Part shown: positions 20,641 to 40,324 of the stretch, piece after piece
Numbering within the stretch: position 1 is the stretch's first letter
Layout of the letters: every line of letters starts with the position of its first letter
DNA from: Lucinisca nassula
Lineage: Eukaryota; Mollusca; Bivalvia; Lucinida; Lucinidae
NCBI GenBank assembly: GCA_963580285.1
Contig: OY757014.1
Location: forward strand, 16,830,334-16,894,333
Direction: 5' to 3'
Length of the DNA: 64,000 nucleotides
Translations under genes and position numbers: made by a program
The notes under the pieces: model-generated
The model's input: only the letters and a program-made list of their open reading frames with translations
What the model was told of the DNA's origin: nothing
Databases searched by the model: none

Positions 20641-22029
20641 CCTTGTTGGGTCCCAAAATGGATTTAGAAGCGGTAGGTCATATGAGACCCAGCTTGTCCA
20701 GTTCATCCAAGACCTACAGGAAAACCTGGACGGGGTCCATAATATGGGTCACAAACAAACAGACCTAATTATTATGGACTTCGCCAAGGCTTTCGATAAG
20801 GTCCCCCACAGAAGACTTCTGTATAAACTGGAGTACTATGGTATCCGAAATGATACCCTCCAGTGGATCTCTGCTTGGCTATCTGGACGAACACAAAAAG
20901 TCTTATTTGATGGTGTTTGCTCTGACCGTGTCCCGGTGTTGTCTGGTGTCCCACAAGGTTCCGTGCTGGGACCGATATTGTTTTTGATTTATTAACGACC
21001 TGCCAGACAACATCAACTCTACAATCCGCCTTTTCGCTGATGACTGTGTACTGTAATGAAATATAAGAGGGTCTGATGACCTACAGATACTTCAAGATGA
21101 CTTGGAAAAGTTGGCTGCCTGGAAAGATGCGTGGCTCATGAAATTTAATGTCGCTAAATGTCACTCTATGAGAGTGACAAGGCACCCTCCCCATAAACAG
21201 ATTGTCCATGGTTATACATTACATAACCAGGTTTTAGAGAACGTTTCTTCTGCTAAATACTTAGGAGTTCAAATCACTGATGACCTCGAGTGGGGTCAAC
21301 ACATTAATGAGATGACTAGTAAGGCTACTAAGACACTCGGTTTCCTTTGTAGAAATTTGCCTTTCGCACCGAGGGAAACCAAGGATGCTGCATACAAAAC
21401 TATAGTCTGCCCCATGCTTGAATATGCAGCATCAGTTTCGATGCCCTATCATCAAAAGGAGACTGATAGAATAGAAAAAAATCAGAGGACTGCTGCGCGT
21501 TGGACTTGCAGACGCTGGCGCAACCAATGTCACGTTGGAGAGATGCTTGAAGAACTCCAGTGGCAGGCGTGAGCAGGCTTCTCTGACTCTATTCTATAAA
21601 ATCCAGAATAATCTAGCCATTATAGATAAGAGTAGGTACCTATCTGAAGCTGGTGGAGGGAGTAGGAGAACCAGGTCCCATTCCTTTCAGTATCACAGTC
21701 CTAATGCTTACACGGATGTGTTTGGAGAGTTCTTTTTCCCCAGGACAATTGCAACTTGGAACGGCCTTACAATCGAAGCTGTCTCTTCTGATACAGTTGA
21801 TGGGTTTAAGACCAAAATATAATATCCTAGGGTTGGGCTGGGGATAGGCATAGATTCCTTCCCCTGATGACTTCTTGTAAATAGTTTTAATCTGCTGGTG
21901 GTCGTGTCACAAAGCTCTTTTTTGGGAGGTGGGGATTGAAAACTTTTTGTGCCACACCCCAAACCTGTTATCATGGTCAGAATTGACCGAAAACATTATC
22001 GGGAGAAAGAAAAAAAAGAAAGAAAGAAA
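20641..22029 (+). pseudogene. Non-LTR retrotransposon reverse transcriptase, 5'-truncated and frameshifted
   Basis: Translated segments in changing frames give, in order: QNGFRSGRS; motif A DFAKAFDKVPHRRLL; motif B SGVPQGSVLGP; the catalytic box FADDC near 21033; and thumb/C-terminal sequence to about 21823. The best open pieces are 20744-20995 and 21102-21572. A short deletion follows LFLIY at 20993, and further shifts occur near 21050 and 21570. Motif style fits the Jockey/CR1 broad group (inference). The 3' UTR ends in a (GAAA)n tail at 21999-22029. No endonuclease domain is present because the 5' end is missing. Confidence 0.9.
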
Positions 22030-22565
22030 GATCCTGAACAAACTTTCGTCCCCCCTTCCAATTCAGGCTCCATATGTAATTTGGTTTCAATCAACCCAGG
22101 AGTTTAACTTGAGAAGAAGATAAATATACTGAATCTGAAACGCCAAGACAAAGATCAGTAATGACATTGACCTTTGGAATTGATTAACTTCCATTCAGTT
22201 GACTGTAAATAATATTTCTGGTGCGACAGGCTACTATGCAATCAGTAAAACCCTGGTTTTGCTTTTTTTTTTTTCATACAAATGTCTAAGTGACCAAATT
22301 TGACCTTGACGAAAATCAGGTCGAGGTCAATCAAAGGGCATCATTTGAACAAACTTGGTAGAGCCTGAGTCTCCGATGCTGCATACCTAGTTTCAAGGTA
22401 ATCGGCATTCGGTTCCTGAGAAGAAGATTTTCAAAGATATTTACCATATATGGGCATGGCGGCCACATTGGTCATGTGACCCAGTCCTTACGAACAAACT
22501 TTCCTTCCCCTTTTCCATAGAGGCTCCTAAATTACGTACTTTTAAACGAAACAATACTAGACTGA
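22030..22565. repeat. ~430-bp dispersed tandem unit (left part)
   Basis: Landmarks are CCATATGTAATTTGGTTTCA, TGACCTTTGGAATTGAT, GTCTAAGTGACCAAATTTGA, CGATGCTGCATACC and GGCATGGCGGCCACATTGGT. The same order resumes at 25441, so the Penelope-like element interrupts the array. Confidence 0.75.
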
Positions 22566-22629
22566 AGTGACTGTCAATCATATTATTAAATCATGGACGC
22601 CACTCTATGCTTTCATTTCTAAGTTTATT

Positions 22630-24903
22630 ACCCGTTTCTGTTTTTACGTCTTCTGGACACCGAGGCTAATAAATTCTACGATAGTTCTAATCAGTTATAT
22701 GATGCGGCTCTCTTAACTAGAGGCTATACTCAGCATACTCTCCGTCCTTACATTGATTCTGAAATTAATCAAAATATCCTTCATTAATAAGGGTATGGAT
22801 TTTATAGATTTGCCCAGTATTTTTCGTGAGAGCTCGGTGCTTTCTTCCATTCCTGCTTATTTTCAAAATACTGAAACACCTATAATTTGCTATAAATAAA
22901 ACAAACCTGTTAGATCTATTAATTTTTAATTTCAATAAACTTGTTTCAGATCTTGATATTGATACTAATACTCCTGATTCATGTGATTGTAAAAACTGAA
23001 AGTATTGCTATCCTGCTGCTGGTCATGTAATTACTGGCAATTTGAAAATTATTCCTGATTCTAGGATAAGGAATATAATTTCTAAAAGACCGAAATATCG
23101 GTTTCCTTCTAAAACTGATTTCAATAAATGTAGAGATGAAATCGCTGCTGCCTTTAACGAATTCGGTAATCGATGGTGTAAGCAGGATTATGTTGAGCAT
23201 AAAGACCTTAAGGACTGGAAACTTAGCATTTTAAAACTAATGAATAAACGCACTTCTTTCTATTCTCAAAATACTAACTTATTACATCCTAAGCCTAAGA
23301 CGTTTTTACGTCATCTTAAACTAGGTATTTAAGAATTTCATAAGAAGTTTGTTTTGGCCCCTGCAGACAAGGCCGCTAACAACGTCGTCGTTGTGTAACG
23401 GCTCCACTATGTTAACACGCTGAAGCAGGAACTTGGTGGTACTAAGGCCTATGAACTTCAGCCTTTAGCTGAAGAGAGAGCTATAATAGATGAACATGTT
23501 TGTCATTCAGCCACCAAGTTTGCTGTGTGTGTGTTACAGAAGGCCAAGACAAGCTTCTTACGCTGTACTGGTTACCAAAACTTCATAAAAGACCTTACAA
23601 AGCACGTTTATTGCAAATTCTAGCTCTTGCACTACCACGGAACTTTCTAAATTATTAACTTCCTGTCTTACTGCTATTAAAACGCATGTGATTAAATATT
23701 GTGATAAAGTCTTTGAAAGATTAGGAAGAAATCTGTTTTGGTCTATAAAAAAATCGAATGAGGTTTTAAATAAATTGAAATCCAGAGGTTTTCGTGCTTC
23801 TAGTCTGTCTACTTACGATTTTCCACTCTTTACACTACACTTCCTCATAATCTTATGACATACATATATATACATAATCTTATAAAAGAAAAGCTTAATG
23901 ATTTAATTGAATGGACTTTTCACAGAGAAAATTCTCTCTATCTTGCATGTAATGTCAGAAATGCATTTTTCACTTCTAAAGAGCATAAGAATTATACACT
24001 TTGGTCACGTCAGAAAGTGAGTGATGGCCTAACCTTTCTACTTGACAGTATTTATATTAGATTCGGTACTAAGTTATTTAGACAAATTGTGGGTATTCCG
24101 ATGGGTACGAATTGCGCACCTCTTGTGGCTGATCTGTTCTTGTATTGTTGTTATGAAAGAGACTTCATGTTGTCGCTTTCCATTGATAACCAATCTGAAA
24201 TTATTGAAGCTTTTTTTCTACTTCTAGACATTTAGATGATTTATTAAATATTGACAATACTTACTTTGATGGTTTGATCAGTCAGATTTATCCAATGGAA
24301 CTTCAGTTAAACAAGGCAAATTCCTCTGATACCGAGGCCCCCTTTTTGGATTTACATTTATCTATTGTAGATGGATTTGTTTATTGCAAAATTTATGATA
24401 AACGTGATGATTTTGATTTCGAGATTGTAAATTTTCCTTTTTTGGACGGTGATGTTCCTCGTGCGACATCGTACGGGGTTTATATTTCGCAGTTAATTCG
24501 ATTCGCTAGAGTGTCTAGTCATGTATCCGACTTCAACACTCGTAATAAATTATTAACCGCTAAACTTCTTAATCAGGGGTATCGGTATCATAAACTACGT
24601 AAAGCCTTTTCTAAGTTTTATAGACGTCATTCTGATTTGGTTTCAAAATTCAATGTTGGACTTAAAACACGTCTGCTACAAGGCCTATCGGAACCCGAAT
24701 TCTATGGTGAATTAGTATATAAATTTAGAAAAATACATGCCTGTAATGACTTTAGTACCCAATTTCGTAAAATCGTTCGTCGATATATAAAGATCGGGTA
24801 CAACATCAATATTATGAAACAGACTGCATGCATGCTGGTTAACCCAATCACGGTTGACAACTTTGCTTCCCTCTTTGATTGCACACCGGTGGGTCGGGCT
24901 TAA
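22630..24903 (+). pseudogene. Penelope-like element reverse transcriptase, decayed
   Basis: A ~750-residue protein is recognisable in pieces: an N-terminal region with a CDCKN cluster and FITGN-like strand (22940-23332); ADKAANNVVVV (~23370); LYWLPKLHK (~23567); YDFSTLYTTLPHNLI (~23815); GIPMGTNCAPLVADLF (~24090); and the catalytic LDDLL near 24232 in a shifted frame. The longest clean frames are 23855-24235 and 24274-24903, the latter ending NCTPVGRA-like (here DCTPVGRA). Several stops and frameshifts break it. The motif set fits Penelope-like reverse transcriptases. I see no GIY-YIG nuclease at the C-terminus, so an endonuclease-lacking lineage is possible. Confidence 0.75.
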
Positions 24904-25440
24904 GATTATATGACGGTTCCAGCGTAAAAGCATAAATGGAATTTTATTTTATTTTAGTATTCTTTATGTTGGTTGGCGCCTGATACTCCGTCTTTGGTCG
25001 GACCCCTCGGAGTCTAACTGTTGGTTTTCTTTTGCTCCAGCAGTTCTGTTGTTGTATGCTGTCGAGTCCTCAACCTTGTTTCATCTCTGTAGTTTTTTGA
25101 TTTGTATGTTCTCGGAGATGTTATACTGATGAGTTAGGAAGCCTTCATGCGGACTAAACAAAATAAGTGTATATACAGCGCGACAGAGGTAAGAGCGAGG
25201 ATTATGGCCATGTGAAATCGATTTAAGCCCCCCAGTGGAATTCTTTCCACTGACCGTTTCAAGGCGGTTCTTCTGTGGCGGCTTATGATGTTGTTTGTTA
25301 CTACTTACTGTGTGTATCACGTGTGTCTTTTTATTTTGGATGGCCATTTGGCCATTTTGTGGGAAAGTAACTGTCCTTATGGCCATCCTTTGTTTAAGTT
25401 TCCATGATGGGTGGAGTAAGTTAATTGTATCGATTCCTGA
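24904..25440. mobile_element. Penelope-like 3' untranslated region
   Basis: Non-coding tail of the element. The part 25229-25410 (CCAGTGGAATTCTTTCCACT, AAGGCGGTTCTTCTGTGG, GGCCATTTTGTGGGAAAGTA) reappears inverted at 40125-40315, showing that it moves as a unit. The element ends near TTTGTTTTACTTCTACTTTC where the host repeat resumes. Confidence 0.65.
25119..25177 (+). ncRNA. Degenerate hammerhead ribozyme in the Penelope-like 3' region
   Basis: The core CTGATGA is at 25126-25132. It is preceded by TGTTATA, which can pair (one bulge) with TATACA at 25172-25177. A stem II with GCCTTCATGC at its tip leads to CTAAAC where GAAAC is expected, so one essential core G appears replaced by T. Penelope-like elements commonly carry hammerhead motifs (established), which supports this reading. 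Probably inactive. Confidence 0.55.
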
Positions 25441-26475
25441 TCTTTGTTTTACTTCTACTTTCCATATATAATTTGGTTTAAATCAACCCAGCAGTTTAAG
25501 TGGAGAAGAAGATAAAAATACTGCATCTGAGCCATACAGGACAAAGGTCAGTGAATGACCTTGACCTTTGGAATTGATAAAATTCCATTCAGCTGATTGT
25601 AAATATCATTTCTGCTGCCACATGCTGCCATGCAATCAGAAATTCCGCTGTTTTACCTTTTTTCCATACAAATGTCTAAGTGACCAAATTTGACCTTGAC
25701 ATAAAACAGGTCACGGTCAACCAAAGGTCATCATTTGAACAAACTTAGTAACGACTGAGTCCCCGATGCTGCATACCAAGTTTCACTGTCATCGGCCATT
25801 CGGTCCCCGAGGAGAAGATTATTAAACGTTTTTTTAAAAAATATGGGCATGGCGGCCATATTGGTCATGTGACCCAGTCCTTACGAACAGACTTTCCCAT
25901 AGAGGCTCCATATGTAATTTGGTTTCAATCAACCCAGCAGTTTAAGTGGAGAAAAAGATAAAAATACTGAATCTGAGTCATCCAGGACAAATGTCAATGA
26001 ATAACCTTGACCTTTGGAACTGATAAAACACACATTCAGCTGATTGCAAATTTCATTTCTGATGACACAGTGTAAAATGCAACTAGAAAATCCCTGTTTT
26101 GCCTTTCTTCCATACAAATGTCTAAGTGACCGAATTTGACCTTGACGTAAACCGGGTCAAGGTCAACCAAAGGTAATCATTTGAACAAACTTGGTTGGGC
26201 CCGAGTCCCCGATGCTGCATACCAAGTTTCAAGGTCAGCGGCCATTCAGTTCCTGAGAAGAGGATTTTAAAGGTTTTTTACCATTTTATCGCATGGCGGC
26301 CAAGTTGGTCATGTGACCCAGTCCTTACGAACAAACTTTCGTTCCCACTCGCCATAGAGGCTTCATGTGAAACTTTGTTTCTATTGGCCCAGTAGTTTCA
26401 TAGGATATGTAGTTAGAAAATGTTGACGCAGACGACGACGACGGCGGCCTATACTATAAGCTCCTCTGGAGCCTT
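25441..26475. repeat. ~430-bp tandem units (right part)
   Basis: Two full units and a terminal part. Each has AATTTGGTTTnAATCAACCC, TGACCTTTGGAAnTGAT, CAAATGTCTAAGTGACC, CCCCGATGCTGCATACCAAG and GGTCATGTGACCCAGTCCTT. The end is GACGCAGACGACGACGACGG followed by CTCCTCTGGAGCCTTCGGCT. Confidence 0.8.
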
Positions 26476-26537
26476 CGGCTGTGGTGAGCTAAACTTGTTC
26501 GAGATAGGGGTATTTCGAACTAGTGGGGATTTTCATA

Positions 26538-26690
26538 GCATATGGCAATGAAGAATGATAATGGGGGATTACTTAAGGATGTCTTTAGATCTTCTTTGAA
26601 ATAAAGGAATATTGCATATGGCAATGAAGAATGATAATGGGGGATTACTTAAGGATGTCTTTAGATCTTCTTTGAAATAAAGGAATATTG
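26538..26690. repeat. 76-bp direct duplication
   Basis: GCATATGGCAATGAAGAATG...AAATAAAGGAATATTG occurs twice back to back with no visible difference, so it is recent. Confidence 0.9.
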
Positions 26691-26837
26691 CGCTTCATTG
26701 AGGCGATTCTAATGAGTTCACGTCATCATGTTAACAAGTCCATGAAATGAATATCCCTGAAAACCCCACTGCATATAGAGAAAAGTTCGGTTTTCTGTGG
26801 AAAACATTATTTGCCTTGTTTGTGATCAAAAACATAA

Positions 26838-26890
26838 ATTGTTGGTACTCGTCAGAACCACCTCATCGAGGCGGTTCAGAGGAGTACAAC
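26838..26890. mobile_element. P2 palindrome, decayed
   Basis: GTTGGTACTCGTCAGAACCA pairs with GGCGGTTCAGAGGAGTAC around CCTCATCGAGG. Flanks carry ACATCATGTTAACAAGTCC-like P2 sequence. Confidence 0.65.
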
Positions 26891-26895
26891 ATTCA

Positions 26896-27254
26896 TTTAT
26901 CATATGACGTCGTGTCTGAGAGTGTAATGACGCCATGTAATATATTCGATAATCCACTAGTGGATTAAATATGCAAATTAGCTAGATACGTCCCGTAACG
27001 TTACATGTACGACGTCCTTAACGACGTCACGTTTACTAATGGCGGAATATTGACATTTTTATAAAACAATCGTGAATAAAATGCGTTTTAAATGTCATAT
27101 GATAAAAAGAATCTTGCATTCGTGATCATGTATTATTGAATTTATTAAACTCGTTGAAGAAAAGTGATAAAATGCTCGGCAAAGCCTCGCATTTTATCAC
27201 TTTTCCTCAACTCGTTTAATAAATTCAATAATGCATGACCACTCATGTAAGATC
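26896..27254. mobile_element. P1-related element with a different terminal hairpin
   Basis: Starts TTTATCATATGACGTCGTG and ends CATGTAAGATCCTC like P1. Its hairpin (27119-27245) uses other arm sequence (AAAAGTGATAAAATGCTCGG / CCTCGCATTTTATCACTTTT). The apex GCTCGGCAAAGCCTCGC is the same type. Confidence 0.75.
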
Positions 27255-27261
27255 CTCTATT

Positions 27262-27610
27262 TATTGTTCTTGTATGAGGGGAGTATGACAATTTGATCAC
27301 TCGAGCAGGCAATATTGTCGAGGGTGAACAAATAGTCATATTCCCCTCATACAAGGGTAACAAATTATTTGAGCCCCGCCAAGCAAATTTGTGTCTTCGA
27401 GCATTCCGTCATGACAAATTTTAACTCCGCATGCCCGGCCATTCAGAGGGGCCAGGGATATGGCTTTCTGTCTGAAGGTTCCTCTTGATTCACTGCTTGT
27501 ATGAGCGAGCAGCGAAGGTTCTGGCGAGACTGCGCGGATGCGCAGGCTCGCCTGAACCTTCGCTGCTCGCATAGTCGATAAGTACCAAAATCGCTTGACG
27601 GGGCCCATTT
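27262..27610. mobile_element. Two further hairpins inside an inverted-repeat unit
   Basis: The first stem TGTATGAGGGGAGTATGAC / GTCATATTCCCCTCATAC spans 27273-27354. The second GAGCAGCGAAGGTTCTGGCG / CGCCTGAACCTTCGCTGCTC spans about 27510-27575. An outer pair GCCCCGCCAAGC (27373) / GCTTGACGGGGC (27592) encloses the latter. No ORF is believable because frames run through the stems. Confidence 0.7.
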
Positions 27611-28192
27611 ATTATACCGAAGATTCTTTCAATGAAAGCACTTAAACATCAGAGGGGAATATTGCAGGGGAATACTGATAATTTATGGCCCTGCGCGTGA
27701 CTTCTTGAGATTCTTTCAGTGAATGTACTTGAGCAGTGACGTCAGAGAGGAATATTGCAAGGATAATGTGGCATGTACTCTCCCAATCAGAATTCTAGAA
27801 TAGCTTATGAATATTAATGAGGTATAATAATATTCTATATTTGCTACAGAAACAAGAAAAATAAGACAACTTCCTTAGTAAAAGTGTCAAAAAACACCGT
27901 GTGTTATCCTTATGCGACATAACTTTTCAAGTTCAAATAATATAGAAAACCTTCAATACATATGGCTGTCTTGATGTATGGCAAGGATTCTCCAGGGATG
28001 CAAGAATCAGTTTGAATTAACCATGGTAAATGAGACATCTTAGTTCGAGTTATCGAAGTTTCATTGCAGCTTTATTTCACTTTACAGTAACTGATGTTAA
28101 ATGCCGTGTGGTAGCAGAAGAATGGCTCCCCGTACCTTATCACACTGCAATTTTGTTTGGACACGCATTGTCTATTTAATCATTTGGTTCAT
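27611..28192. other. No gene recognised
   Basis: Contains a short repeated phrase (GATTCTTTCAnTGAA at 27624 and 27709, with AGAGnGGAATATTGCA nearby) but no coding or RNA signature. Confidence 0.5.
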
Positions 28193-28392
28193 TTAACCCA
28201 TATATGCCTAGCGGTCCCTTTCAGGAATGGGCACAAAGTGCAGACCCAGATCAGACGCCGCAAAACGCGGCGTCTGATCGGAGTCTACACTGTTTGCTGA
28301 AAGTACATACATTTTTGCAAGACTTACCGCTAACAAAACAAACCCGGCAACCCTTTAATTGGAAATGGACCAATCCAAACTTATTAGGTTAA
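28193..28392. mobile_element. H1 MITE, complete, opposite orientation
   Basis: TTAACCCATATATGCCTAGC to TTATTAGGTTAA. The hairpin CAGATCAGACGCCGC/GCGGCGTCTGATC lies at about 28230-28300. Confidence 0.85.
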
Positions 28393-28659
28393 AAATTCCA
28401 TTGTCAGTTACGGGTTAAGTATAGTGAAACTTCAATAACTCGGACACGGGATGTCTCGTTTACCCTCGCTAATTCGAATACGCTCTTAAGCACGCGGAGA
28501 ATTATTCCAGTAGCTACATATACACATATACAGAATAATTCCGCTATTTAGACCACCTAAAATTAAGACCTATTCTGCTTTAAAAAGTTTATTTGGTAGG
28601 TTGCAGATATTCTTTCTTTGTGTTTTCTGCATACTGTGTCTGCTGGTCAGAGGCCACAT

Positions 28660-28712
28660 TTGGGACTGTTCAAAAGTGGTCTTAAAGACCACTTTTGAAC
28701 AGTCCCAACGGT
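28660..28712. repeat. Perfect hairpin
   Basis: GGGACTGTTCAAAAGTGGTC followed directly by its complement GACCACTTTTGAACAGTCCC with TTAAA between. Flanking CTTAAGACC-type words suggest a small palindromic element from about 28540 to 28730. Confidence 0.75.
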
Positions 28713-28804
28713 GGTCTTAATACAGGAATTTGGATAGTTTAGGGAATATTTAAAAGGTATGTTGTATACACACACAACATACCGTTATAAGATACCATAC
28801 CTGT

Positions 28805-29111
28805 GTGTTTGTTTGTTTGTTTGATTTGAGGTTTAACGTCCCCGTCAACACTGTAAAGGTCATTTTGGAGACGTTGCTTCCAATTTTGTGGGACTTTTAC
28901 CCGACATTGAGATGAAATGACATCTCAAGCCCTGTCGCCCAATGAAACCAATAGGGTTTATTAGCATGGACGGTCTGCCTCGCACCGCGGTTCCTGGACA
29001 GGCTTAGATCCTCTAAGCGGTTTACCAGTACTAGTGTGCGGGCCGGATTCAGCTCTGCGTGGAAGCATCATGCAGCCCATATATTTCTTCAAGCCCCTAT
29101 GGGCGGGGGCC
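28805..29111 (-). mobile_element. S1 SINE with 15-bp TSD
   Basis: Tail (GTTT)n then GATTTGAGGTTTAACGTCCC; head GCCCCTATGGGCGGGGGCC. Flanks AGATACCATACCTGT (28790-28804) and AGATACCATATCTGT (29112-29126) differ at one position. Confidence 0.9.
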
Positions 29112-29239
29112 AGATACCATATCTGTATTTTCAAGAAGATGAAAAAGATGTCCTGAAAAGACCTCCATTATGCCTCATGACCTGGCGCTGTGGATTTCTG
29201 AACTACCACTGTCTCAAACAAATTTTCGTGGTCCAATAT

Positions 29240-29610
29240 ATGAATCTGATATGGGGTTCTGTTGTAGATGAGCGTTTCCAACCTGAGGGATGACCGTGCT
29301 GAGCGGAACCGAGGCTACGCCGAGGTTCCGCTCAGCACGGTCATCACGAGGGTTGGAAACGCCCATCTACAACAGAACCCCATATTGGATTCTTTTTCTT
29401 GCACCACACTTCCGGTTAGTTTTGACAGCTCGCACATGTATATTGTTTACAAAATAAAAGTAGTGCGGAAGTAGTTCCGGCAGTTGAATAGAATTGAAGC
29501 GCATTTATGTTTGTTGCCTGGGTCGGAACACCAGGGTCAGAACATAAATTTCTATCCCAGGGTAAAATCACGGATTTCCTTGTCTGGTGTGCAAGAAAAG
29601 GTATTCCAGT
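29240..29610. mobile_element. P3 palindromic cassette, second arm type
   Basis: The palindrome 29258-29384 has arms GGGGTTCTGTTGTAGATG and GACCGTGCTGAGCGGAAC, apex CGAGGCTACGCCGAGG. The flank ATATTGGATTCTTTTTCTTG and the block CGGAACACCAGGGTCAGAAC...GGTGTGCAAGAAAAGG match 17660-18070, but the arms do not. Confidence 0.8.
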
Positions 29611-29617
29611 TAGTTAA

Positions 29618-29862
29618 GGGGAATGGGAACACCTTGCAGATTTTTCCGACATTTGTCAAAGGGAGACAACTTTCGGGACTTCATGTTCGCTTTTCTGTAA
29701 GCCCTGTCCAGTTAAAAAGGGGGTCTACTCTTAAAGGAAAGAATTTTCTCCTCAGGAGCAAATTCTTTCCTTTAAGAGTTGACCCATATCGCCATGGGAG
29801 ATAAAAATACTTTTGTAGGAGTTACCTTCCCTGAAGGTGTATCCATTTCCCTTAAGTATGAC
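29618..29862. mobile_element. P4 palindromic MITE
   Basis: AAGGGGAATGGGAACACCTT to the inverted GGTGTATCCATTTCCCTTAA. The centre GGGTCTACTCTTAAAGG...CTTTAAGAGTTGACCC has apex TCTCCTCAGGAGC. Confidence 0.85.
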
Positions 29863-30059
29863 TGTATTTTGTAAAATGATTCTACAGTCTGAACCCGAGA
29901 TTCTGCTATTTTCTATCCGTTTCGTCCTATGCCAAGCTTTATACCCAGCATGAATTAACGTTGTCACTTCAATGTTTAGCTTTCAGTAGACAATTTCACA
30001 AAAATGTCATGTTTGAAGAGCCATTGTAAAATACATATGGGATATCAAATTGATGCGTG

Positions 30060-30236
30060 TTTGTTTGATTTGAGGTTTAACGTCCCTGTCAGCACTGTAA
30101 CGGTCATTTTGAAGACGTTGCTTCCAATTTTGTAGGACTTTTACCCGACATCGAGATGAAATGACATCTCAATTCCTGCCGCCCAATGAAACCAATTGGG
30201 TTTAGGCGACTCACATCGCTTTGCCTGGGCAGGATC
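30060..30236 (-). mobile_element. S1 SINE, truncated
   Basis: TTTGATTTGAGGTTTAACGT through CAATGAAACCAATTGGGTTT, ending near GCTTTGCCTGGGCAGG. The head half is missing. Confidence 0.8.
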
Positions 30237-30631
30237 AAATTGATGTTCATTCTTTTTTATTTTTTTATGCGATATATAATTATCTTCCATGATGTTTTAG
30301 ATAAAATTATCTTGTATGTAGACTTATAAAAAGAATTAGTTATATAAATATATAACTGCAATTTATACTCTCATTGGTGTTTTACGAGTATTGCTCGCAA
30401 ACAGTCTGTCATGTGAAAATGAGACCTTTATCTGTAGAATGGTACGCAACAGTGTAGATTTAGATGACATGGCTGGTAAAAAAATCATCTGATCAGAAAT
30501 TCACCGCTTGTCATCCTATTTATAAACTCTATCAAACGTGTGTGTTACTATAAGTGCACACTATTAAAACTTGGGGATGAAAGGGTGTTACTAATAACTG
30601 GATGAGTGGACACCGGCGCGACCCGGGGGCA

Positions 30632-30764
30632 TTAACCCATACATGATTGATTATATATGACAAAGCTTGACGTGGTCTAGGTTGTTTGGGGTAAAGTGTG
30701 GGGTCTGATCTGGATCTACACTGTCAATGTCCAAACAATAGGACGCCCGGCATATATGAGTTAA
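30632..30764. mobile_element. H1 MITE, short form
   Basis: TTAACCCATACATGATTG to CATATATGAGTTAA. The interior keeps only GGGTCTGATCTGGATCTACA of the hairpin. Confidence 0.65.
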
Positions 30765-30921
30765 CCGGCTCTTCTCCTTACTTAAGGTGTACAATATAAA
30801 AAGAAATACCTTGAAGTAAATAAACCCTGTACCTAAATATAAAAATAGAAATATCGTCATTCAAAAAAGCACATGACTTAATTTGAGGTTTGCATCAGAA
30901 AATAAGTAAGTCATTGATTTA

Positions 30922-30929
30922 TATATAAG
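30922..30929 (+). promoter_or_regulatory. Candidate TATA box of the small heat shock gene
   Basis: TATATAAG matches the TATAWAAR consensus ~100 bp upstream of the ATG at 31028, which would give a 5' UTR of about 75 bases. I see no convincing heat-shock element (alternating GAA/TTC) in the 200 bp upstream. Confidence 0.4.
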
Positions 30930-31027
30930 ATTTTAAACGTGTTCCATTACCTTTAGTTAATAATCACTTATAAGATTAAATGTTAACTTTGTTAAAACAT
31001 TGGAAATTGGAGTTCCTGTAAGAGACA

Positions 31028-39673
<8,646 letters not shown>

Positions 39674-39846
39674 ATATGGACTTTGTGGTGTATTGATATT
39701 TGTGTGCAGAAAGCCAGGATGGCGTCTGCTGGTCGTATTCTCACACTTCTCTGCCTCGGCTCACGTGAAGGCAATGATCAGGACACACCTCCCATCAGAG
39801 ACACCAAAGGGAAAGAAACACAAACATGAAATAACTCATTACGCAA

Positions 39847-40122
39847 ACACGCCTATACAAACACATTGCCACCTTTATCGCCGAAAAAATGAAAATTTTA
39901 TGATGAAAAATTGAAATATTTTTTCTTATTTCTGCCCAAAATATAGATTGTTGGCTATCGTTAGAACCGCCTCATCGAGGCGGTTCTAACGAGTACCCAC
40001 AATCTATATTTTAGAGCAGAATTAAGAAAAATAAGGTATACCCCCGGAAACCCCAGTTTTACTATATAAAAGTGCAAATAGGGGTTCAAGGGGGTCAAAA
40101 TTATATAGGCGTGTTTTCGTGA
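39847..40122. mobile_element. P2 palindromic MITE, complete
   Basis: Ends AAACACGCCTATACAAACAC and TTATATAGGCGTGTTTTCGT. The palindrome GTTAGAACCGCCTCATCGAG with its complement is near-perfect at 39958-40000. Confidence 0.88.
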
Positions 40123-40124
40123 TG

Positions 40125-40315
40125 AGACCCTAATGGAAACATCACTAACGGAAAGCCAAAAGGACATTTACTTTCCCACAAAATGACCAATTGGCTATCC
40201 AAAACAAGAAGATATAAGCGATACACACATTCAAAGACAAACTATCACAAAAATTAAACCGCGACAGAAGAACCGCCTTGGAACGGTCAGTGAAAAGTAT
40301 TTCACTGGGGGGGGG
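40125..40315 (-). mobile_element. Penelope-like 3' UTR fragment
   Basis: The complement matches 25229-25410 (CAGTGAAATACTTTTCACTG, CAAGGCGGTTCTTCTGTC, GGTCATTTTGTGGGAAAGTA). It abuts a poly-G run at 40308-40318 that marks the junction with the Mab-21 pseudogene. Confidence 0.75.
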
Positions 40316-40324
40316 GGGGTGCGG

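Noticed and set aside
20366..22029. Twin-priming inversion of one LINE
   Set aside because: Twin priming leaves a single 3' end; here both outer ends are 3' ends with tails.
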